DNA from: Thermodesulfobacteriota bacterium
Lineage (GTDB): Bacteria; Desulfobacterota; S145-22
DNA: 16,053 nt
Direction of reading: 5' to 3'
NCBI GenBank assembly: GCA_024763435.1
Contig: JANTFN010000014.1
Coordinates: forward strand, 1-16,053
Under the pieces are notes generated by a model. That model made no database searches. It had not been told where the DNA came from and saw only the letters and a list, made by a program, of their open reading frames with translations. Within the stretch, counting starts at the first letter, position 1. Each line of letters begins with the position of its first letter. The position numbers and the translations under genes are program-made. Shown here in pieces: positions 1 to 5,922 of this stretch.

Positions 1-2
1 AC

Positions 3-1118
3 GGCGCGCCTATTCAGGAGATGCTGGATGAAAAGAAAAAAACGGATGCCCAGATCGTGGGGACTTTCTGTATTTATGTTCCCGATGAAGTTATTTTGGC
101 CCTTGGTGGGATTCCTGTCGGGTTGTGTGGGGGATCCTCGTATTCCTTCCCGGACGCGGACAAGACACTGCCGCGTAATATCTGCCCCCTGATTCGATCC
201 TATGTGGGGTTTAAAACGGGAAAACTCAGCCCGTTTTTTGAGTGCTGTGATTTTCTTGTGGGAGAGACGACCTGTGACGCCAAGAAAAAGACGTGGGAGA
301 TTCTGGACGAGGTGCAGCCGACTTATGTCATGGAGCTTCCCCAGAGGAAAGGGGAAATTGACAGGAAACTCTGGCGGGATGAGATTGTTAATTTCATCAA
401 AAAGATGGAGGATACCTCGGGTAAAAGGCTCACCGTTGAGGCCTTAAAGAAAGGAATTCAACGTGTTAATGGAAAAAGAAAGGCGCTTAAACGGCTTTAC
501 GAAACGCGAAAGGCGCTTACGCCCCCCATCAGTGGTAAGGATGCCCTCCTCATCTCGCAATTGGCCTTCTACGACCAGATCGACCGCTTTACCGAAAAGG
601 TCAATGCGCTGTGTGATGAGTTGGAGGCCCGTGTAAAAGAAAGCGACGGTGTTATTGGTAAAGATGCCCCGCGGCTGTTCATTTCCGGCACTCCCCAGGT
701 CATTCCCAACTGGAAGGTTCATCATATTGTTGAAAGCAGTGGCGGCGTTGTGGTTGGCGAAGAAACCTGCACGGGGATCCGGTATTTCAACGATCTTGTG
801 GATGAATCTCCCGCGACCCTGGATGGCTTAATCGATGCCCTGGCGGACCGGTATCTTTCCATCAATTGTTCCTGTTTTACACCCAATGACACGCGGATCG
901 ATCAGGTTATTCAATGGGCAAAGGAGTACCAGGCCGATGGTGTTATTTATTATGTGTTGCAATTTTGCCATGCCTATAACGTAGAGTATGTGAAGATGGA
1001 ACGCGCGCTGAAAGAAGCCGGAATTCCCGTCCTGAAGATTGAATCCGATTACGGGGATGAAGATGCCGGTCAGATAAAAACGCGAATTGAGGCGTTCATG
1101 GAACAAATTAGCCAGTGA
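3..1118 (+). CDS. 2-hydroxyacyl-CoA dehydratase D-family / double-cubane cluster protein (5' partial)
   Basis: The product resembles the HgdB/BcrB-like, YjiM-type family, whose stand-alone members bind a double-cubane [8Fe-9S] cluster and carry out ATP-driven low-potential reductions with an activase partner. Visible family hallmarks are GTFCIYVPDE, the stretch IPVGLCGG, RNICPLIRS, FFECCDFLVGETTCD and QFCHAYNVE, which supply conserved cysteines expected to ligate the cluster. The frame is open back to base 3 (residues GAPIQE before the first ATG at 21), and those residues look like family sequence, so the gene very probably starts upstream of the window. It ends at TGA 1116-1118, 10 bases before the activase start, so the two are co-transcribed. 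The physiological substrate cannot be read from sequence. The family call is secure; the cluster type and reaction are inferred from the stand-alone subunit plus activase arrangement. Confidence 0.88.
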   Translation, partial: GAPIQEMLDEKKKTDAQIVGTFCIYVPDEVILALGGIPVGLCGGSSYSFPDADKTLPRNICPLIRSYVGFKTGKLSPFFECCDFLVGETTCDAKKKTWEILDEVQPTYVMELPQRKGEIDRKLWRDEIVNFIKKMEDTSGKRLTVEALKKGIQRVNGKRKALKRLYETRKALTPPISGKDALLISQLAFYDQIDRFTEKVNALCDELEARVKESDGVIGKDAPRLFISGTPQVIPNWKVHHIVESSGGVVVGEETCTGIRYFNDLVDESPATLDGLIDALADRYLSINCSCFTPNDTRIDQVIQWAKEYQADGVIYYVLQFCHAYNVEYVKMERALKEAGIPVLKIESDYGDEDAGQIKTRIEAFMEQISQ

Positions 1119-1128
1119 GGGTAAGCGG

Positions 1129-1878
1129 ATGGTTGTAGGCATAGACCTGGGAAGCCGAACGGTCAAAACGGTCTTCCTGCGAAACGGTGAAATAGAGGAC
1201 ACGCATATAGCCTTTGGGGGAAGCGATCCCTACGAAATAGCGGTTTCTCTTCTGAAAAAGTATCCCCGGTGTCCCGTTTCGGCCACGGGGTACGGGCGTC
1301 ACAGCCTGAAAGAGGCAGGTGCCGACATGGTGATTACGGAAATTAAGGCGCACGCTATCGGGGCGCGCTATCTCTTTCCTTCCTGCCGGACGGTTATCGA
1401 CATGGGGGGACAGGACAGCAAAGTTATTGCTCTGGATGAAACCGGGCAGTTTGTAAATTTCCAGATGAACGACAAATGTGCTGCCGGGACAGGAAAGTTC
1501 CTTGAAGTCATGGCGCAGGCCCTGGGGTATCCCATTGACGATTTTGCCCGGGTGGGGATCAATGAAACCAGGCCGGCGCGTATTAACAGTATGTGTACGG
1601 TTTTTGCGGAATCCGAAGTGATTTCTCTGGTATCTAAAAGAGTCAGGAAGGAAGCGATCGTTCTTGGCCTGCATGAGGCCATAGCGGGGCGAATTGCCTC
1701 CATGGTGAATCGTGTGGGTGTTGAGAGGGACGTCGTTTTTTCAGGAGGTGTTGCGCGGAATCCGACCATGATTGCCTTATTGGAGAGAAAACTTAAAATG
1801 GCGTTGAAGGTGGCAGATGCGCCGGATATGATCGGGGCCCTTGGCGCGGCCCTTGCCGCCGATGGGCTGAAAAACTGA
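1129..1878 (+). CDS. CoA-substrate-specific enzyme activase (BadF/BadG/BcrA/BcrD ATPase family)
   Basis: This 249-aa ASKHA-fold ATPase is the archerase-type activator that uses ATP hydrolysis to push one electron into a 2-hydroxyacyl-CoA dehydratase or double-cubane partner. Seen in the sequence: phosphate-1 loop DLGSRTVKTV near residue 6, ATGYGR, ITEIKAHA, phosphate-2 loop DMGGQDSKV, the two cysteines C117 (NDKCAAGTGKF) and C156 (NSMCTVFAE), and the adenosine motif FSGGVARN. In homodimeric activases these two cysteines from each subunit hold one bridging [4Fe-4S] cluster, and the 39-residue spacing matches characterised members. I chose ATG 1129 over the in-frame upstream ATG 1087 because homology begins at MVVGIDLG and a GAGGG ribosome binding site lies just before it; the longer form would overlap the preceding gene. 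It is the partner of the upstream double-cubane protein. Confidence 0.93.
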   Translation: MVVGIDLGSRTVKTVFLRNGEIEDTHIAFGGSDPYEIAVSLLKKYPRCPVSATGYGRHSLKEAGADMVITEIKAHAIGARYLFPSCRTVIDMGGQDSKVIALDETGQFVNFQMNDKCAAGTGKFLEVMAQALGYPIDDFARVGINETRPARINSMCTVFAESEVISLVSKRVRKEAIVLGLHEAIAGRIASMVNRVGVERDVVFSGGVARNPTMIALLERKLKMALKVADAPDMIGALGAALAADGLKN

Positions 1879-1917
1879 TCAGCGTTGGAAAACGATGGAG
1901 AACAGGGGGTAAAATAG

Positions 1918-2520
1918 ATGGGAGACCTTATTGATGCAAGAGGGAAGGCATGCCCTCAGCCGGTTCTGATGACCAAAAAGGCCATAGAGGCCATGGAAAC
2001 AGGAACTGTGACACTTGTGGTGGACAGCGCCATTTCCAGGGATAATGTGGTTCGGTTTGCCACAAGCCAGGGATGCGAAACAGCGGTCAAAACAAAGGGA
2101 GAGGAGTTCCGTATCGAGGTAACAAAGGGAAAGAGCGGCAGTGAAGGGAATGAAAACACTTTCCCCGCGGTGAGTGGAGAGACGCCCGAAATTGTGGTAT
2201 ATGTCCATTCAAATACCATGGGGAGGGGAGATGACGCCCTGGGTGGGATTTTGATAAAGGGATTTTTAAAAACGCTCCGTGATGTCGATCCCAAACCGGC
2301 AAAACTTGTTTTTGTCAACAAAGGTGTCTTCCTGACCACCGAAGGATCAGAGCTGATAGAAGATATTAAAGAACTTGAAGAGATGGGTATTGAGGTGCTT
2401 TCCTGCGGGACGTGTCTCGATTTTTTCAACATGAAGGAAAAGTTGAAGGTGGGGCTTGCCTCGAATATGTTTGATATCACGTCTGCCCTGATGCAGGCGG
2501 ACAAAGTCGTGATGCCGTAA
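1918..2520 (+). CDS. yedF: YedF-type sulfurtransferase-like selenium metabolism protein (TusA + DsrE domains)
   Basis: A 200-aa two-domain protein. Residues 1-75 are a TusA/SirA domain with the signature ARGKACPQPV; Cys12 of CPQP is the persulfide- or perselenide-carrying residue in this fold. Residues about 90-200 form a DsrE/DsrF-like domain (VVYVHSNTMGRGDD near its start) with a C-terminal SCGTC motif (Cys163, Cys166). This architecture is the YedF family that co-occurs with selD, a class V aminotransferase and DUF3343 in selenium-using anaerobes. It would accept sulfur or selenium from the desulfurase encoded 10 bases downstream and pass it on; this role is inferred from fold and neighbourhood. 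ATG 1918 is preceded by an AGGGGG ribosome binding site and follows the activase stop by 39 bases. Cys12 is a normal cysteine codon here, not Sec. Confidence 0.9.
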   Translation: MGDLIDARGKACPQPVLMTKKAIEAMETGTVTLVVDSAISRDNVVRFATSQGCETAVKTKGEEFRIEVTKGKSGSEGNENTFPAVSGETPEIVVYVHSNTMGRGDDALGGILIKGFLKTLRDVDPKPAKLVFVNKGVFLTTEGSELIEDIKELEEMGIEVLSCGTCLDFFNMKEKLKVGLASNMFDITSALMQADKVVMP

Positions 2521-2530
2521 AAAAAGACCT

Positions 2531-3700
2531 ATGCGACAAGTGACACCCCATCGGCATCCCGTCTATTTTGACCACGCGGCGACCTCGTTTCCCAAACCGG
2601 AAGCGGTCAAACGAGCCGTAGTGGAGCACCTCGATAAATTCAGCGCCAACCCCGGCAGGTCCGGGCACTTTTTATCCCTTGAAGCCAGCCGTTCCCTGTT
2701 TGAGGCGCGGGAGACCGTGGCCGATTTTTTCCATGTGGATGATTCACGGAAGGTTCTGTTTGCCCGAAACGCGACAGAGGCCCTTAATCTTGCCATCTAC
2801 GGACTGTTGCGTCAGGGGGATCATGTGGTAACGACCTCCATGGAGCACAATTCCGTTATGCGCCCGCTGCGAGATCTTGAAGCGCGGGGGGTTATCCAAA
2901 TATCGGTTGTTACGTCTTCGCCGGAGGGGGTTGCAGATATTAAGGCCCTCGCTAAGGCGGTTCGCCCGAAGCAGACGCGGCTGATGGTAGTTAATCACGC
3001 CTCCAACGTCGTTGGGACGCTTGTGGATATCGGGAAGATTGCCGAAGTGAAAGGAAACGCGTATCTCCTTGTGGATGCCGCCCAGAGTGCCGGATGTATT
3101 CCCATCGACCTGTCTTCCCTATCGGTTGATTTCCTTGCCTTTACCGGCCATAAGGCCCTTCAGGGGCCCCAGGGGACGGGAGGCCTGATCCTGAAAACGG
3201 GAAAAGAACCCCTGACCCCCCTGGTACGGGGCGGCACGGGAAGCAACTCTGAATTTGAAAAACAGCCGGAATTTCTCCCGGATAAATTTGAAAGCGGAAC
3301 CCCCAATGGTTGTGGGGCCAGTGGACTGGCTGCCGGAATACAGGTAGTTAAAGAACGGGGCGTCGAGGAAATTCGCGGGCACGAAAAAAAAATGATGGGG
3401 AAACTTCTTGAGGGTATTCTTCCAATGGACAGGATTCATGTCTACGGCCCCCGTGACCCGGAAAAACAGTCGGCCGTGGTTTCCATCAACGTGGAAGGCA
3501 TGATCTCTTCGGAGGTAGGGTTTCAACTGGACCGTAATTTTGACATCTGCGTGCGGACCGGCCTCCATTGCGCGCCGTCGGCGCATAAGACCATCGGTTC
3601 TTTCCCGCAGGGGACCGTCCGGATTTCCATGGGCATGACCAACACAGAGGACGAAGTTGAAGAAATTATTCAGGCACTGCGATGGCTCGTATCCCATTAA
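2531..3700 (+). CDS. Cysteine desulfurase / selenocysteine lyase-like class V aminotransferase (EF2568 type)
   Basis: A PLP enzyme of 389 aa related to SufS/CsdB that removes sulfur from cysteine (or selenium from selenocysteine) onto an active-site cysteine. The sequence shows the N-terminal YFDHAATSFPKP, the cofactor region (NATEALNLAI, HNSVMRPL), VDAAQSAG, the Schiff-base lysine K208 in TGHKALQGPQG, and the catalytic loop RTGLHCAP with Cys347. Length and motifs fit the subfamily recurrently encoded beside yedF and selD, which suggests it supplies selenium or sulfur for selenophosphate synthesis; cysteine versus selenocysteine preference cannot be judged from sequence. It starts 10 bases after the yedF stop with only a weak AAAAAGA ribosome binding site, so it probably depends on translation from upstream. 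Its end overlaps the DUF3343 frame by 19 bases. Confidence 0.9.
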   Translation: MRQVTPHRHPVYFDHAATSFPKPEAVKRAVVEHLDKFSANPGRSGHFLSLEASRSLFEARETVADFFHVDDSRKVLFARNATEALNLAIYGLLRQGDHVVTTSMEHNSVMRPLRDLEARGVIQISVVTSSPEGVADIKALAKAVRPKQTRLMVVNHASNVVGTLVDIGKIAEVKGNAYLLVDAAQSAGCIPIDLSSLSVDFLAFTGHKALQGPQGTGGLILKTGKEPLTPLVRGGTGSNSEFEKQPEFLPDKFESGTPNGCGASGLAAGIQVVKERGVEEIRGHEKKMMGKLLEGILPMDRIHVYGPRDPEKQSAVVSINVEGMISSEVGFQLDRNFDICVRTGLHCAPSAHKTIGSFPQGTVRISMGMTNTEDEVEEIIQALRWLVSH

Positions 3701-3960
3701 ATGAAAACGGAAAAGGGAGCCTCTTCGTGCTTTACTCCATCCACAACGTCATGAAGTCGGAAAAGATTTTGAAGGGTTGCCAGGTAACCTTTGATACCGT
3801 CCCCGTTCCCAAGGAAATCAGCTCTGACTGTGGCATGGCAATTCTCACCGCTTCGGCAGAGGCGGTCAGCGTAAAGCAAGTGCTTTTAAAAAGTGGTATT
3901 GCTATTAAGGGAATCTACTTAAAAACAACTTCCGGGTATGAGGAAACAAATGACAGATGA
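3682..3960 (+). CDS. DUF3343 putative Se/S carrier-like protein
   Basis: A small 92-aa protein of the DUF3343 family, described as a putative Se/S carrier. The diagnostic run is LYSIHNVMKSEKILK followed by TVPVPKEISSDCGMAI; Cys50 in SSDCGMA is the invariant residue and the likely carrier thiol. DUF3343 proteins repeatedly accompany selD, yedF and the class V desulfurase, exactly as here. The start is uncertain: ATG 3682 lies inside the upstream gene, and GTG 3727 (residue 16 of the long form), preceded by AAAGGGA, is an alternative that would make a 77-aa protein beginning just at the conserved segment. The 3' end overlaps the probable selD start by 11 bases, which indicates translational coupling. 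Its biochemical role is not established. Confidence 0.82.
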   Translation: MARIPLNENGKGSLFVLYSIHNVMKSEKILKGCQVTFDTVPVPKEISSDCGMAILTASAEAVSVKQVLLKSGIAIKGIYLKTTSGYEETNDR

Positions 3961-5005
3961 CAAAAAAGCTCTCAGGTTGACAGAGACAGTCGCCGGATCG
4001 GGGTGAGCCTCGAAACTGCCTCCAGGGGACCTGGAGAAGGCATTGTGCGGGCTGAAATTTCCGGCGGATGAACATGTCCTTATCGGGCTGAATGAACCCG
4101 ACGATGCCGGGGTGTATCAAATTGCCGATGACATTGCCCTGATTCAGACAGTTGATTTTTTCACGCCCATTGTGGATGACCCCTATTGGTTTGGTCAGAT
4201 AGCCGCAGCCAACGCCCTGAGTGATGTCTATGCCATGGGGGGTGTCCCGAAAACCGCCATGAATCTCGTGGCTTTTCCCATTAAGGATATGGACCTTTCC
4301 ATCCTCAGGCGCATCCTCGAAGGCGGCCTGGACAAGCTGGCGGAGGCCGGGGTTTCTCTTGTCGGGGGGCACAGCGTAGAGGATAAGGAATTGAAATATG
4401 GCCTGTCGGTTACGGGCCTCATTCACCCGGACAGGATTCTTTCGAAGAAAGGGTTCGCCCCGGGAGACAAAATTATCCTGACCAAACCATTGGGAACAGG
4501 AATCATAAACACAGCGGTCAAAGGCGGCCTGGCATCTGATACGATTATCGAAAGGGTTACAAAGGTGATGGCGAAGCTGAACCGGGATGCCGCTGAAGAG
4601 ATGAAGGCGTTCAGGGTGCATGCCTGCACCGATGTGACTGGTTTCGGCCTTCTCGGCCACCTCTGCGAAATGGTGGTTGACAGCGGCCTCGGAATGCTTG
4701 TTTATAATAATGCCATCCCCGTCTATCCCGAGGCGCGGGAGTATGCCCTGATGGGGCTGGTCCCAGCGGGAACGTATAACAACAAGGCCTTCCGCGAGGC
4801 GTTTGTGGCCTACGATGCCGGTATCGATGACATTTCAAAAGATATCCTGTTTGATGCCCAGACCTCCGGCGGCCTGCTCATTGTTGTTCATCCCGATGAC
4901 GCAGACCGTCTTATGGGCGTATTATTAACGCGGGGGATAACGGACGCGGCCATCATCGGCGAAGTTGTCACCCAACCCCTTGAAAAAATTAGGGTAATGG
5001 GATAA
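3950..5005 (+). CDS. selD: Selenide, water dikinase SelD, itself a selenoprotein (UGA = Sec at residue 19)
   Basis: SelD makes selenophosphate from selenide and ATP, the selenium donor for Sec-tRNA and selenouridine. The first open stretch after the TGA only begins at 4043 (MCGLKFPADE), which lacks the catalytic N-terminus. Reading upstream through TGA 4004-4006 gives LTETVAGSG-U-ASKLPPGDLE, aligning with the SelD motif whose Cys or Sec is catalytic and followed by Lys (K22 here). ATG 3950 is favoured (GAGGA at 3940-3944 lies just before it); ATG 3938 is in frame but lacks a ribosome binding site. The resulting 351 aa matches normal SelD length. Other family marks are VGGHSVEDKE, ILTKPLGTG and the CTDVTGFGLLGH segment. 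It is the last gene of the selenium operon, overlapping DUF3343. A naive annotation would truncate it by 31 residues. Confidence 0.95.
4004..4042 (+). promoter_or_regulatory. Sec UGA codon and candidate bSECIS hairpin of selD
   Basis: TGA at 4004-4006 is followed by a hairpin in the coding sequence: TGCC (4017-4020) and TCCAGG (4021-4026) pair with CCTGGA (4030-4035) and GGCA (4039-4042), leaving a GGA apical loop (4027-4029) and a three-base bulge GAA (4036-4038) on the 3' side. The loop begins with G and starts 20 bases after the UGA, which fits the usual geometry of bacterial SECIS elements read by SelB. The hairpin was found by eye; no folding energy was computed. Confidence 0.7.
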
Positions 5006-5015
5006 ACTGGTGTTT

Positions 5016-5047
5016 AACTTTGGCGATTTCGTAAGGGTCAAAGTTTT
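5016..5047 (+). terminator. Possible weak terminator after selD
   Basis: AACTTTG (5016-5022) and CAAAGTT (5039-5045) form a perfect 7-bp inverted repeat with a 16-base loop, ending in a short T run (5044-5047). It lies between the selD stop and the promoter of the next gene. The loop is long and the stem AT-rich, so it may only be a partial terminator. Confidence 0.3.
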
Positions 5048-5083
5048 AAAGATACAGGTCTGAAGACCGAATGAAAAATATAC

Positions 5084-5112
5084 TTGACATTTTTTTCTAC
5101 ATAAGATATGTT
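5084..5112 (+). promoter_or_regulatory. Sigma-70-like promoter of the PerR/Fur-family gene
   Basis: A perfect -35 TTGACA (5084-5089) is followed after 17 bases by TATGTT (5107-5112), which matches the -10 consensus at four of six positions. It sits 28 bases before the GTG start at 5140, in an AT-rich stretch unlike the coding DNA around it. It separates the regulator from the selenium operon. Confidence 0.6.
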
Positions 5113-5139
5113 CCTATTTAATAAAGGAGGGGGAATTTT

Positions 5140-5571
5140 GTGTTAGAGGCAAATTCTATAGATATTTTTAAGAAAATAGGGCTGAGGGCAACGCCTCAGA
5201 GGCTTGAAATTTACAATATTTTGAAGTTGAAGGAGGGCCATCCGGCTGCTGAGGATATCTATGAGCAGGTGCGACAACACTTTCCCAGCATTTCCTTAGA
5301 CACCATTTACAGGACGTTGTCCCTTTTTGAAAGGCATGGCGTGATAAAAAAAGTACACCATCTCGCAGACAAGACACGTTATGATACAAACCTGAAACAT
5401 CACCACCACTTTGTCTGTGTTCGTTGCAAAAAAATTATAGATTTAACCTGGGAGGCAGTGGACGCGGTTCCCATGCCTGAAGGGATTCGAAAGTGGGGGA
5501 CCGTGGAGGAGCGTTATGTGGAATTACGGGGGATTTGTAATGACTGCTTGAAAAAAGAGACCCATCGGTAA
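5140..5571 (+). CDS. perR: Fur-family peroxide-responsive repressor, PerR-like
   Basis: A 143-aa Fur-superfamily metal-dependent DNA-binding repressor. Residues 1-80 form the winged helix (LRATPQRLEIYNIL, SLDTIYRTLSLFERHGVI). The dimerisation half carries two structural-zinc CxxC pairs, C93/C96 and C133/C136, as in PerR, plus RYD with Asp82 and a histidine run H87-H90 at the regulatory metal site. Asp rather than Glu at the position equivalent to B. subtilis Asp85 favours PerR-type peroxide sensing by histidine oxidation over iron sensing by Fur. The GTG start is set by the strong AAAGGAGGGG site at 5123-5132. Its neighbours are a catalase remnant and katG, classic PerR targets, with a PerR-box-like palindrome just downstream. 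PerR rather than Fur is a well-supported inference, not proof. Confidence 0.85.
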   Translation: MLEANSIDIFKKIGLRATPQRLEIYNILKLKEGHPAAEDIYEQVRQHFPSISLDTIYRTLSLFERHGVIKKVHHLADKTRYDTNLKHHHHFVCVRCKKIIDLTWEAVDAVPMPEGIRKWGTVEERYVELRGICNDCLKKETHR

Positions 5572-5598
5572 AAATGGGGATATTTTTTTATATATTTA

Positions 5599-5613
5599 TC
5601 GTAATAATTACTA
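5599..5613 (+). promoter_or_regulatory. PerR-box-like operator upstream of the catalase remnant and katG
   Basis: The 15-mer contains a perfect 11-bp inverted repeat GTAAT-A-ATTAC (5601-5611) and matches the PerR consensus TTATAATNATTATAA at about 10 of 14 defined positions. It lies in the AT-rich gap after the regulator gene. TATAAA (5612-5617) or TAAAAT (5614-5619) directly next to it could be a -10 element, and a strong ribosome binding site AAAGGAGGTG follows at 5632-5641. A repressor bound here would block the old catalase promoter and therefore, now, katG. I found no convincing -35. Confidence 0.55.
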
Positions 5614-5652
5614 TAAAATATGTTCTATTATAAAGGAGGTGATTTTATATAA

Positions 5653-5883
5653 ATGAATAACAAGACAAGGGAATTGGCCCGTCAGGAGAACCAAAAAAAC
5701 AAATTTGAAAGGGAAAGGAGATTTTGATATATCAAAACATACAGAAACAGTTTTGACGCGCCTGTCGATGATGACCAGAACAGTCAGACAGCAGGAGAAT
5801 CAGGCCCTGTTTTATTACAGGATATCCACCTGCTGGAGAAACGCAATCATTTTAATCGGGAGCATATTCCCGAACGCGTGGTT
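5653..5883 (+). pseudogene. Monofunctional heme catalase, N-terminal fragment (broken)
   Basis: Translation from ATG 5653, placed behind a strong ribosome binding site, begins MNNKTRELARQENQ and meets TGA at 5725-5727. The same frame then continues as clear clade-3-like catalase N-terminus: FDAPVDDDQNSQTAG, SGPVLLQD, and HFNREHIPERVV up to base 5883. The next catalase codon, the distal heme-pocket histidine of VVHAKG, is found 2.36 kb downstream at 8248. The gene is therefore broken by an early in-frame stop and by insertion of the katG segment. Sec at 5725 is unlikely because the surrounding residues are not conserved and no redox motif is present. Its promoter and operator appear intact and now precede katG. 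Confidence 0.85.
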
Positions 5884-5922
5884 AGCTGTACAAACTCAAA
5901 CCTGAAAAAAGGAGGTATTGAT

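Noticed and set aside
1108..1674. Long minus-strand open frames across the selenium operon (also 3119-3697 and 3905-4660)
   Set aside because: They mirror conserved plus-strand genes and have no recognisable domains or ribosome binding sites that would support them.
5725..5727. In-frame TGA in the catalase N-terminal fragment as a third Sec codon
   Set aside because: Flanking residues are not a conserved redox motif, catalases have no cysteine at this place, and the gene is otherwise clearly broken, so a nonsense change or frame disturbance is more likely.
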